Shown: in pieces, positions 24,592 to 34,080 of the stretch | Numbering within the stretch: the first letter of the stretch is position 1 | Layout of the letters: each line of letters starts with the position of its first letter | DNA from: Gracilariopsis chorda | Lineage: Eukaryota; Rhodophyta; Florideophyceae; Gracilariales; Gracilariaceae | NCBI GenBank assembly: GCA_003194525.1 | Contig: NBIV01000072.1 | Coordinates: 124,001-188,000 of the forward strand | DNA length: 64,000 nt | Direction: 5' to 3' | The notes under the pieces: generated by a model | The model's database searches: none | What the model was told of the DNA's origin: nothing | The model's input: only the letters and a program-made list of their open reading frames with translations | Made by a program: the position numbers and the translations under genes

Positions 24592-24753
24592 CACGTGGCC
24601 ACTGTTTACTGGCCTCCATGGCACGCCAGTTCTTTCTAATCGTCTAATTTGCTCTTTGCTAAACTCGACGGAGAGCTGAAATCAAGAAGAGACAGGGCCT
24701 TGCACTCTTCAAGCCTGAAGGGCGGAGAGGCCAGCCGCTGTTGGTTTCAAGTG
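24592..24753 (+). repeat. right member of the diverged direct repeat (candidate 3' LTR end of Gypsy D)
   Basis: Shares CACGTGGCC, CATGGCACGCCAGTTCTTTC and GCCAGCCGCTGTTG in the same order and spacing with 6888-7051. The pair lies outside both Gypsy D halves and in the same orientation, as decayed LTR ends would. The similarity is confined to about 160 bp. Confidence 0.4.
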
Positions 24754-25774
24754 CCATATGAAACAACCGTACAAATATCTGACGATGCCAATAACTCTCA
24801 CAAACAGGGCAAATTGGCTTACGTTCATTACTTCCAACAGAAGAACATCAGTGAGAACTGTCACCATGTCTGGCACACGGCAAGGTTTCCACGTTTGAGG
24901 ATTCCGAGCCAATCCTAAGTGTCTCAATAACTCCTAAAGAGACTGCTAACACTACAAGCAAAGTTTTAAAGCAATTGCAATACTCCTAGGTATCAGAACA
25001 TTGAAAAAACTACTGCATTTCTATTTTTTACCTTTTAATCTAAAAGGGTCAGTTAAAGCATCCTTTCCTTCGAGCAAGCCTTGCAAGCCATATAATAGCG
25101 GAGGCAACAAGTAACTATTTTGCAACAGTGATTGCATAATGTTAACGAGGCATTCCTTAATGAAAGTAACAATTGAAAACCCGTTAGTCAACTAAAGATT
25201 GGTAAACCTGGTAAGGTCAACGGTAAAAGATTACAGAGTGTGAGATAGTAGGCTTAGGCTTCCACACCAAAAAAGCTCCAAAGCACGATCCGGTCGACTA
25301 CTAGTCAACGGGGCATGCCTTCTGTGCAATCCATTCGGAAGAGTACGCGACGCGTGAGGACGAGCTCTAGCACCGGGCGGGCGTAGGTAGGCTGAGCAGA
25401 AGCATCCGATATGCTCGCTCGGGCACCCAGAATAAAGACGTACGGCTTGGAAACCGAGTAATAATCTGGGTTAGTCACTCTAGCTGGTCAGGATTAGCTG
25501 GTGCTACTTTTCGGAAGGTAGTGCTTCTGGTGTACTTTCGGAGGTTGGTGCGGAACGAGGTTAACTAAGTATTGCACCTCCATCTACACCCGTAATACAA
25601 CTTCCACCCTTCTACTCAGTAAGGAAAAAATTAATGAAATATCTAGCTCATATTTCACGAATGCCACCAGCCACGTGGCCACCTTCGGGAGCGCGGGCAA
25701 TCGCACACATTCCATTTTGGGATGTATACACCCGTGAACGAAGCCATCCGTGTAGCCATTCTGGACAGTAAGCA
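24754..25774. other. about 1 kb with no recognisable gene
   Basis: No convincing ORF, RNA gene or repeat was seen. The right end probably includes part of the outer LTR of Gypsy C, whose exact end could not be placed. Confidence 0.4.
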
Positions 25775-26106
25775 CTTACTGTTGAAGCAAAACACAGAAA
25801 ATAAAAACGTCTTTTATTTAATCTTTGGTGAGGAGGTACTTCTAGACACTCGAACCACTCTAATTTGATTGAGGAAGAAAGAGAGAGAGACGCGGTCGGC
25901 CGCGGCAACTTTCTTCCTCTTATATAGAGTTTATAATAGTGCATAGACCTCAATAAAGCAATAATTTCATGTTCATACTATCTATCTGTTATTACTTTCA
26001 TACATTAAAGCAATGCAGTTTAGGAATTTTGGATTGAATTCGGGTTTTATCCCAAATTCCTATAATTTGCATGCTTATCTTGCCATCAAGGCGAGAATTC
26101 ATAACA
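25775..26106 (-). repeat. 3' LTR of Gypsy C (outer end approximate)
   Basis: On the minus strand the LTR begins TGTTATGAATTC directly after a polypurine tract (TTAAGAGGGGAGTAAT, complement of 26107-26122). Inside, reading the minus strand, CTATATAAGAGG near 25925 is a TATA box and ATTAAATAAAAG near 25815 a polyadenylation signal. I place the other end at TTGCTTCAACA (25775), but it could lie further left. There is no second copy to compare. Confidence 0.55.
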
Positions 26107-26140
26107 ATTACTCCCCTCTTAAATTATTATTCGTCCTCGA

Positions 26141-26653
26141 TTAATCCGTTCTTTCCGTTCCCATGGTGTACGAATATTTGTATGGATACGGAACGATAAG
26201 GCGATCTATATTCGGAATGAAATCAATGACTAATGGTTGATTGTTTTCCAATTTTGTCAATGCAGTTGCAACTTCTGATTTGAATGTATTCTTCTCTTCT
26301 AAATGTCCGAATTTCGCAACGGTGAAGCAGTAGTAAAATACTAGGAATTCTAGGAATTCATCGTTAACTGTAACTGATAATGCTGGTTGAATTCGTTTGA
26401 CAATCTTCACCAGTATTTCGAACTGTTCCGTAGTTTCAATAAATGGTCCGACGATGTAATAATATCCCAAATAAACGTGCATCAAGTTCCACATATAACC
26501 TGGATGATCGTGGGATTGAACTAATTTTACTCCCCAACTTTCAATAGATTTCCCGGCGATAACCAATGAAAGGAATTCATTATTTGGATTTGGAGTGAAG
26601 AAATCAATGTCAAGACTCATGAATGATAAAGTGTTTGGATGTGTAGTTGTCAA
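26141..26653 (-). CDS. Gypsy C accessory ORF, 170 aa, unknown function
   Basis: An uninterrupted ORF downstream of the chromodomain and just ahead of the polypurine tract and 3' LTR. It is on the same strand as pol and overlaps the end of the chromodomain reading by about 44 bases. The protein is rich in aromatic and branched residues, with LGYYYIVGPFIETTEQ, FLEFLVFYYCFTVAKFG and IDFIPNIDRLIVPYPYKYSY. It has no signal peptide, Cys/His cluster or catalytic motif that I recognise. Its place corresponds to that of env or other accessory genes in some Gypsy elements, but it shows no clear membrane anchor. It could equally be a captured host fragment. It is open while the neighbouring pol is broken. 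Confidence 0.6.
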   Translation of the reverse strand: MTTTHPNTLSFMSLDIDFFTPNPNNEFLSLVIAGKSIESWGVKLVQSHDHPGYMWNLMHVYLGYYYIVGPFIETTEQFEILVKIVKRIQPALSVTVNDEFLEFLVFYYCFTVAKFGHLEEKNTFKSEVATALTKLENNQPLVIDFIPNIDRLIVPYPYKYSYTMGTERTD

Positions 26654-29600
26654 TAATCTCCGGCTTGACGGTGGTGATGATGGTGTGACTATCCACCCAA
26701 CGATTCTCGGTATCGTCCCGGTTTTTATAGTGCACGAGGTATTCGAGCTTGCTCTTTTGAATGCGGTGGTTTAGTATCTGATCAATACTGAGGTCCTTCT
26801 TCTGGATGATTCGTTCTCTTTGCACCTGCTTCCTACTGTCTTCTGAATTGACGTTCTCATGATATGGTTTCAACAATGATACATGAAAGGTACGATGAAT
26901 TTGTTCCAACTCCTTTGGTAATTCTACTTCACAGACTCTGGATTCTGCGAATACTTTTTTAACTAAGGTCCTAAAAACTTGGGAGATAGTTTTTTTACCT
27001 GACCAGACTTTAAGTTTAAATTTCGCGTATCCAGGAGTACTTTATCTCCTTCTTTGAAGACTTGTTCTTTTGGTTTTTTGTCTGCGTCGTCTATCATTCT
27101 TAGATTACTTTCTCTTATAGCTTAATTTGCAATTTCAGTGGCGTACTTGATTCTTTCTAAGAATTTGTCCGTAGCTTCGACTGTTGTTGGAACTTCCTCA
27201 TGGTGTAAGATGTCTGTAATATGCACAGGATGTTGCCCATATTGCAGGAAGAATGGGGTCATCTTTGTTGCTTCATTTGTGTGATTATTGTATGCAAATT
27301 CAAGACCAGGGAGATATGTATCCCAATCTCTTTGAGTGTAACTAATGGAACATCGAAGCATTTCTTCTAACGTTCTGAAAGATCGTTCTGATTGACCATC
27401 AGTTTGCAGATGAAATGCTGTTGATAAGTTCAGTTTCACTTTCAAGGTTCGCATTAGTTCTTTCCAGAAACTTCCTGTAAATCTTGATTCTCGGTCTGAT
27501 ATTATTTTTCGCGGTAGTCCATGGTGTTTATACACCTCTTTATAAAATACTTCTGCTGTATCTTTCGCATTTAAATTGGATTTCATTGGTATAAAATGCG
27601 TTCTCTTTGATAGTTTGTCCACAACTACTAATATGGAACACATTTCGTTTTTGGTTTTTGGTAAATCGAATATGAAATCCATTGATATGACTTCCCACTT
27701 TTTGCTGGGAGGTGGAAATGGTCGTACTAAACCTTGTGATCGTTGATTACTACTTTTAGAAGTTTGACATTCATAGCAGTGTTTAACGTATTCCTTAATA
27801 TCGTTATTCATCTTTGGCCAGAAATAAGATCTTCTGATCAAAGCTATAGTTTTTTGAGAACCTCTATGAGCGCCCAGTATAGATGTATGACAATCATATA
27901 GAATTTGGTCTCTTAATTCCCCTTTTGGAATACATAGACGATTCTGAAGGTATAGTCTATTATTTTTTCTCTCAAATGGTTCTTTAGGGTCATTCATTAT
28001 ATTTCTAAAGAACTCATCTTGCATATAATCTGATATTAGTCTTTTTAATATTTTTTCTTGTACTTGAACTGTTGTTATATTCATCAATTTCTTTATAAAA
28101 TCAACTGATACTTCGTGTATTTCTTTGTGTTTTCTTGATAATGCATCGGCAACCTTGTTTAGTTTGCCTTTGATATATTTGATCTCGTAATCAAATTCTT
28201 GCATAAACTCAACCCATCTTGCTTGTTTTCTTGACAAACTCTTTTGCTTTTCTAAGTATTTTAAGGGATGATGATCAATATATACTATGAATTTGGCTCC
28301 ATGTAAATACGATCTCCATGTTTCTAATGCATACACAATAGCGAGTAACTCTCTCTCATGCGTAGAGTAGCCTTGCTCAGTTGCAGATAATTTCTTGAAG
28401 CAAAAGCAATGGGTCTACTTAGTTCATTTTCTGCTTGTGATAATACTGTACCAATTCCTGTTTGAGATGCGTCTGCAGCTAACTCATACGGTAGTGAGGG
28501 ATCTGCACATCTTAGAACTGGCGTATGACTTAATGCATCTTTCAGTTCTTCAAACGAATCATTTTCTTTTGAGTTCCATATAAAAGGATTCGTTTTCTTA
28601 GTTAGGTCTGTGAGGGGTGAAGCAATTTTTGAAAAATCCTTCACAAACCTTCTGTAATAATTACACAATCCTAAGAAGCTTTGAAGCTCTGTCATACTCG
28701 TGGGAATTTCCCAATTCATTATGGCTTCTGTTTTTTGTGGATTGACTTTAATTCCTTCTGTTGTAATAATATGTCCTAAATATTCGATGGATTTGTCCAT
28801 AAACTTACATTTTGATAATTTGACATACAATTTATGCTTTCTTAGATCTCAAATACTTGTTTGAGATGTCTGAGATGCTCTTCTGTGGTTTTACTATATA
28901 TTAGTATATCATCTAGATATACTAATACGAACTCGTCAAGATGTTTCCTGAATAGAATATTCATGTATGTTTGGAAGCATCCGGGAGCTCCAGTAAGACC
29001 AAACGGTGTAACTAGATATTCAAACTGACCATATCTAGTTCGGAAGGCTGTTTTCTCTATATCACCTTCTCTCATTCTTATTTGATTATATCCAGATCTG
29101 AGATCAAGGGCTGAGAATACTTTTGCTCCTCCCACTTGGTCCCAAAATTTCATCAATTCTTGGTAATGGTACTTGATTTTTTATCGTCTGCTTATTGAGA
29201 GCACGATAATCAATACACATTCTTAGTCCTCCATCTTTCTTTTTAATAAAAAGAACGGGGCTTCCCCAAGGACTTATACTTGGTCTTATGAAACCACAAG
29301 CTAATAGATCTGCAAGCTGCTTTTTCATTTCTTGTAGTTCCACCTTTGACAACTTATAAATTGTTCCCATTTTAGGTTTTGCTCCTTCTTCGAGATCTAT
29401 CCTCATTTCAACTTCTCTATGAGGAGGTAATTCTCTTGGTAGCTTCTCTGGGAAAAAATCTTCATAATTTTTTAACAGCTGTTTTAACTCAATGTTGCTT
29501 GTACTCTTAATCAAATTTGATTCACTCTTTGACTTTAACATAAAACTTTGTCTAGACTTTAACTTCACTTTAGGCTCAGACTTAGACTTGTCTGGGCTTG

Positions 29601-30252
29601 CCTTCACAACAACATGATATATCATGGATTTACTTTTCCTTACAAGCCTCGCGAATTGCTTACTGGTAAGTAGGAATGTCGGTCGGGATGTGGCCTCATA
29701 CCTACCAGATTCTGCGTCCAGAATAACTTGCTTACCTTCTAAGTTAATGAGCATGCGATTTGACTTCCAATTTATAAGTGGATTTATCTCTGATAACCAT
29801 GACTTGCCTAGGATTATGTCATACAGTATCAAATCTACCACATACGGTTTAATGTCAAAGCAAACGTCATTAATTTTTAGAGTTAGCACACTTGAACTCC
29901 TGTTCATAGAAACTAGAGTTCCATCCCACAATTCTGCTTGTAAGTTTGACTTATTAACTTGCAGATTTAACTTCTCTGCAAACTCTTTTGAGACTATAAT
30001 CTCCTCACAGCTACTGTCTACTAAGACTTTAAACTTATGTGGCTTTAAACTTTTTACTTCTCCATTGAAGATTAGTAACTTATTTTTTCTCGAGACTTTT
30101 CTTTCTTTAACTGGAGAAAATGCGCATATCTTTATAGTTTTATTTTCTTTATGGTGGATAGAAATCCTATCCTTACTTCTCTTTCTGTGCTTTTGACGAT
30201 TTAGGTAATCTTTATGAGTTGATTTATTGGGCTGCGCTAATATAGAAGGCAT
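26610..30252 (-). pseudogene. Gypsy C pol (protease, RT, RNase H, integrase, chromodomain)
   Basis: Reading the minus strand: a protease-like domain near 29800-30050 ([34 protein letters not shown]), then RT ([18 protein letters not shown] near 29200; catalytic [10 protein letters not shown] near 28920; FLGLCNYYRRFVKDFSKI near 28650). RNase H follows (LAADASQTGIGTVLSQ near 28470; YIDHHPLKYLEKQKSL near 28270). Integrase has a zinc-binding H-H-C-C (28230-27770), SMDFIFDLPKTKNEM near 27670, ISDRESRFTGSFWKEL near 27490 and TDGQSERSFRTLEEM near 27400. A GPY/F-like and chromodomain segment ends it (FHVSLLKPYHENV, LEYLVHYKNRDDTENRWV, 26690-26900). Broken in about four places. Confidence 0.9.
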
Positions 30253-30287
30253 TAGCGCTTTCTTTAGTTTTTTGGCTGGTTACCTTC

Positions 30288-30664
30288 TTAATTTCTCTTA
30301 TAATGATTTCTTGCTATGCAATCTTTTTTCTTGCATATGAAACAAAGTTTATCTTCTAAACATCGTTTCTTTTCTTCTTTTGATACGAAGGGTATCCTTC
30401 TCATATTAAGATTTCCAATTTGCATTGACGTTGGCACATTGCTTCCAGAACTACTACTTCCCGAACGATTTCCTCCCCAGGTATCGTTACGGAATATGTG
30501 ATCTATTTTATCTGCAATCTTCATTGCTTTTTGAATACCAGTAGGTTCAGACCTTATTGCTTCAATTTTGGTTCTTGTTTTTAGTCCTTGACTATAATGA
30601 AATAATTGTTCTGATATACTCATGGTTGGTATCTGTAATAACCATTTTGTGAATTCTTCGTTAT
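30288..30664 (-). pseudogene. Gypsy C gag, C-terminal part with zinc knuckle
   Basis: Reads NNEEFTKWLLQIPTMSISEQ at the cut edge, then LFHYSQGLKTRTKIEAIRSE and a Ser/Gly-rich linker, ending in a cysteine-rich knuckle (near 30300-30345). This is the usual end of a retrotrans_gag domain. The B2 LTR replaces the upstream part. Confidence 0.8.
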
Positions 30665-31491
30665 TGTGGTGCAATGCCCCAAAGGGGAAAAACACCGAAA
30701 GACGTTCGGCATCTTCCTCTCACGAGGTGAACCCAGTTGGGTAGAGCCCTCCCAGAGGTGTCACGGCGAAGCCGGTTTGTAAGACCAGGGACACCTGTCG
30801 CGACTTGCGCAGGGAGGTGAAGGCGAAGAATCGGTATCCGCGTGAGCGGGATGTGGTCCTCGGTAGAGGTATGTTTCCACGTAAGTGGGGGTGTGTGAGC
30901 GGATGCGCACACGAGGGCCGCGGATAGCGGGAGGTGCTACCCTAAAAAGGGGGAAAAGGAAGGGCGAAGAGGAGGAAGAGAGGACGATGTGAGTCGCGAG
31001 AGCGACGAGCAGATACGGCAATGCCGGTGGACAGGACTCCCTATACAGGGCGAAACACCAATATGATTGGAACAATTATACTCCCGGTGATGGGTTTCTT
31101 TAGATGTGCAAGGGGGTTAGATGTCCCGTGGTTTACGGGGTTTCCCTCCAAGGAGGAGTAGAGTACGCGCGCAAGCGGCAACAACTAGAGCCAATTCCCC
31201 AGGTTGGGGTCCCTTCTTGGGGAAGGTTTACTGGTGCGACGGCAGTGCGCCGTCGCACTAAGTACTAGCTTCCCAGAAATGGGTGTGAAAATAATAAATA
31301 TTATTAACTAAAATACTCCACATTTCGTGGCAACATCCACTACTGTGGCCAACCGCCAATTGACCCAAAACCGTGTCCCACGTGTCCATATCCACCATAG
31401 TGGGGCGTAATTCATATACACACTACACAACCGATAATATCGGGAAAGCGTTCAAGTACCCAGAATCCCTGCCGGAGGGCGTTGCACTTCA
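30665..31491 (-). repeat. 3' LTR of Gypsy B2 (827 bp)
   Basis: In the element's sense (minus strand) the LTR begins TGAAGTGCAACGCCC, right after the polypurine tract AGGGGGGGGATA (complement of 31492-31503). It ends GGGGCATTGCACCACA at 30665. Similar LTRs occur at 49717-50512, 55191-55974, 56065-56862 and about 59400-60137. The only AT-rich block (AATAATAAATATTATTAA, near 31288-31308) is the best candidate for promoter or polyadenylation signals on either strand. Confidence 0.88.
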
Positions 31492-31547
31492 TATCCCCCC
31501 CCTAAGACGGGAAAACGACCGCGGACGCGGAGGATTCCCAGACGAAA

Positions 31548-33335
31548 ATGGGTGATAAAAGCGCGTGCTCTGTCTCCGGTTCTCCGGTAAATCCCTCTGC
31601 ACCAGAGTCATCAAGCACACAAACGACAACAACAGCCACCCTCCAAAAGGGAAAAATGAACGACGACAACAACATCAACAACCACAGCCAACCTCCGAGA
31701 CTTCTCGGGCGATACACCACCGGTTTCCGGTCAGTTCCCCTGCCTCGGGGCGATCGAAATCCGGTACAACCGGGGAATATGGCTGCCGCAGCCGACCATC
31801 CCTTCGCATTACCACCTTCGGTGGTGTCCTCCGGAACCACTCCGGTGTCCAACTGGCCAACCTACAACACCCTGGTGGGGCTCAACCCGATGAATCGGAA
31901 TCACGCGTCGCGCCTGCGCCTTGCCCCGTGGTTTCACCCGGTCGCTGTCCTCCATGAGGGATTGGTCACCGCGTATGCGGATGGCTCAGACACCCTTCCG
32001 GGGGATCTGCCCAGGGCAGTCACCACGTTATGGGATTGGCGTCACCGGATTGCGATTCCGCGTCACCATCTCCGAAGAAATTCGGGCGAGACCGTCGCTG
32101 CAGCACAGACCGCGTTGACGCGCATGGCGTACCAACGGCAGAGCCGGGCTCCATTCGATGTACCGGTCCCACCGGAGTTTGGCTTCGACGTTAGCTACTT
32201 CCGCACTCGCGGGGAGATTAGGTACGGCGAGAGCCTGTTCCGCCTCGAGACCCTCGCTTGGAGGAATTTTCCCGCAGCGCGGCAAGAAGCCCTTTGCTGG
32301 GAGCGACAGATTATTCGGGCGGAGTTCAGGTACCTTCCCCGGCAATACCGGTCCAACTTTCTCCAAAACTTCATCCGCTACGAGCGGCGTTGGCAATCCC
32401 GATTCGGGTATTTTATCCCGTATCAGAACGTGGAGATAGAGCGGATTGCGCCGCCTCACCGACTAGGTCGGTATGTAGCACTCCCCGAGTGGTGGCGCTT
32501 CCATGAAGCCTGCTGGGGGTGCTACATAGAACTCCCGCCGGTACTTACGTACCTCGGTTCGCTGCTCATGCAGGATCCCCGGTCGGGGTTGTGGTCCGTA
32601 GTGGTTACGGAGTGGGCGGCCCGCACTGCGGCTTATATCCTCAACGAGGCGTACGACCAGTATCGTCTCTGGTTCCTTCAACCGCGTGTGCGGGCAGCGA
32701 TCCGAAACCTGGATCTTCGCACCCTCCTTGGGGGCCAGGCCAACAATGAAGAGGTCCTCCAATTACTTGGGTACATCGACAGCGTTAGCTGGAGTGAGGT
32801 CCTGCTGGAGCAAAGCGGTCATCTGGAGGGCGGTAGCAGTAACACCGGTGGTCCGGGACTCGGTAGAAACACCGCCCTTGCGGGGGATTTTATCTACTTC
32901 GACCCCTGGGAGTTCCGGGAAATTTCCTCCGAGGAGGCGCGCGAGCTTCGCGATACGCCCCGGCATGTGCCGGAAGACCAGACGGTGGAATACGTCGATT
33001 CTGACGACTACTACCGCGCATACGGCGGGGATGACCCAATGGTCGATAACGAACCGGAAGAACCCGGGGAGATGGACGTAGAGGAGACCGGCACTAGCGC
33101 GGAAGCTTTCCCAGAGGGGGTATCTCTGGCCGAGCCGGCTGCTGACCCTTCGGCGGCAAGTGCCCGACCTTCTATCCCCAGCGGGGTGACTGCGAATGAA
33201 AACGAGATCATCGCACGTTTCCTCCGGGGTGCCGGTCTTAGCGCTGCCGAGGTATTGGGGGATATCACCACCATGGCGGACGCGTTGGCCTACCGCCTTG
33301 CTGGGGGTTACGCCGCGGACGATGGGGGTGAGTGA
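31548..33335 (+). CDS. B2 antisense accessory protein, 595 aa, intact, unknown family
   Basis: Uninterrupted ORF on the strand opposite to B2 pol, starting 57 bp inside the 3' LTR (ATG at 31548, context GAAAATGGG). Residues 1 to about 90 are Ser/Thr/Asn-rich. The body (about 110-440) is rich in aromatic and Arg residues, with GFDVSYFRTRGEIRYGES and CWERQIIRAEFRYLPRQY. About 445-530 is strongly acidic (YVDSDDYYRAYGGDDPMVDN, EEPGEMDVEE). The last 50 residues form a predicted small helical unit (ENEIIARFLRGAGLSAAEVL). It has no zinc cluster, catalytic motif or membrane segment that I recognise. A decayed homologue occupies the same place in B1 (18976-20454), so it is a conserved gene of this lineage. 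The acidic region allows a role as transcription regulator, which is only a guess. It cannot be gag, because B1 has its own gag. Confidence 0.85.
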   Translation: MGDKSACSVSGSPVNPSAPESSSTQTTTTATLQKGKMNDDNNINNHSQPPRLLGRYTTGFRSVPLPRGDRNPVQPGNMAAAADHPFALPPSVVSSGTTPVSNWPTYNTLVGLNPMNRNHASRLRLAPWFHPVAVLHEGLVTAYADGSDTLPGDLPRAVTTLWDWRHRIAIPRHHLRRNSGETVAAAQTALTRMAYQRQSRAPFDVPVPPEFGFDVSYFRTRGEIRYGESLFRLETLAWRNFPAARQEALCWERQIIRAEFRYLPRQYRSNFLQNFIRYERRWQSRFGYFIPYQNVEIERIAPPHRLGRYVALPEWWRFHEACWGCYIELPPVLTYLGSLLMQDPRSGLWSVVVTEWAARTAAYILNEAYDQYRLWFLQPRVRAAIRNLDLRTLLGGQANNEEVLQLLGYIDSVSWSEVLLEQSGHLEGGSSNTGGPGLGRNTALAGDFIYFDPWEFREISSEEARELRDTPRHVPEDQTVEYVDSDDYYRAYGGDDPMVDNEPEEPGEMDVEETGTSAEAFPEGVSLAEPAADPSAASARPSIPSGVTANENEIIARFLRGAGLSAAEVLGDITTMADALAYRLAGGYAADDGGE

Positions 33336-33422
33336 ACCCTCTAGTCCAGTTTCCTGGTTCTTCTTTCCCTGGCTATGCCAGTTAGTGTAGTGTAGTATTG
33401 TGGGGAGCTGGCTGCTCCCTTG

Positions 33423-33428
33423 AATAAA
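33423..33428 (+). terminator. polyadenylation signal AATAAA for the antisense ORF
   Basis: AATAAA lies 88 bp after the stop of the 595-aa ORF and about 100 bp before the stop of the oppositely directed chromodomain reading. Its position fits 3'-end formation of the antisense transcript before it runs into the pol coding region. Confidence 0.55.
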
Positions 33429-33526
33429 CTTTCCCGTTTAGAACGGTGTTTCTCGGTTGAGTTCCCCGTCTTCGACGGACTTTGCCTTGTTATCCTTTCC
33501 TTTCGCTCTCCGCTCGCGCGGCAACG

Positions 33527-34080
33527 TTATCCAACTTGGGCATTAACCAGCGTGGCTGGGGCTGCAGTTCCCGTTTGACGGTGGTATCGCAGGACCTGCG
33601 ACCGTGGGAGGTTTTCGATTGGCTCCCACGTATCCCCACTGGGGTCATACCCGTACCAGCGGACGCGGTATTGTAGAATACCATCCTGGTCCCAGGTGTG
33701 TCCGACAAGTCGGTCTACTACGAACTCTCGTTCGTAGACCTGCCGGCCGTGCCGGGTGGTGGTTGTACTTCCCTGCGGAGGCTGCCCGCTGTGCGGTATA
33801 ATGTCCCTTAGCAGGGTGTTCGGCGATAACTCCGGCGTTGCCGTGCGCTGTGATCGCAAGAACGTCCAATACGAACGTTTCTGCTGTTTTGGCGAAGTGC
33901 CTTGGTAACAGGACGTAATTGACCTTGAAAATCGCTTCTTCGACGTGGTTATTCAAATTTTGCAATCTATGAGCCAGTCTCTGGCTTTGCACCAATTGTT
34001 AACGGCTTCGTCTCTTGCTTTTTCAGCATTGGCAGTCCCGTTGATACTACTGAAAATGCACAAACTATGCAAACGATTAG
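33527..34080 (-). pseudogene. B2 chromodomain and integrase tail
   Basis: The minus strand at 33527-33859 reads a chromodomain: EREFVVDRLVGHTWDQDGIL, YRVRWYGYDPSGDTWEP, IENLPRSQVLRYHRQTG, ending VNAQVG. Upstream (33860 to about 34080) is an integrase C-terminal segment with KARDEAVNNWCKARD and KVNYVLLPRHFAKTAETF. Closely similar in arrangement and wording to B1. The reading has a few breaks. Confidence 0.85.

Larger units (their letters stand above)
25775..30664 (-). mobile_element. Gypsy C fossil, minus strand, 5' part missing
   Basis: Ty3/Gypsy element reading right to left: gag end with zinc knuckle (30288-30664), protease, RT, RNase H, integrase and chromodomain (about 26610-30250), an accessory ORF (26141-26653), polypurine tract and 3' LTR. 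The gag is cut at 30664 by the B2 LTR, so C is older than B2. The 5' LTR and gag start were not found. The pol reading is long-range continuous with only about four or five breaks, so C is not very old. Base composition is more AT-rich than A, B1 and B2, marking a separate lineage. Confidence 0.88.
30665..34080 (-). mobile_element. Gypsy B2, 3' end only, nested in gag of Gypsy C
   Basis: A truncated relative of B1 in minus orientation. From right to left it keeps an integrase tail (about 33860-34080), a chromodomain (33527-33859), the convergent antisense ORF (31548-33335), a polypurine tract and the 3' LTR. Its left edge cuts the gag reading of Gypsy C. The right edge near 34080 is a loss of similarity rather than an LTR, so the 5' LTR and most of gag-pol are absent. 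The remaining parts have only a few breaks. Confidence 0.85.

Noticed and set aside
24086-24624. Minus-strand Ser/Pro/Cys-rich ORFs of 132 and 141 codons
   Set aside because: Two overlapping frames with the same bias over purine-rich DNA; no motif.
26141-26653. Gypsy C accessory ORF as an envelope gene
   Set aside because: No signal peptide, Cys-rich ectodomain or clear membrane anchor at the end, so an envelope call is not supported.
31548-33335. 595-aa ORF as a host gene or a gag gene
   Set aside because: Its homologue lies within the LTR boundaries of B1, so it belongs to the element; B1 has a separate gag with a zinc knuckle on the other strand.
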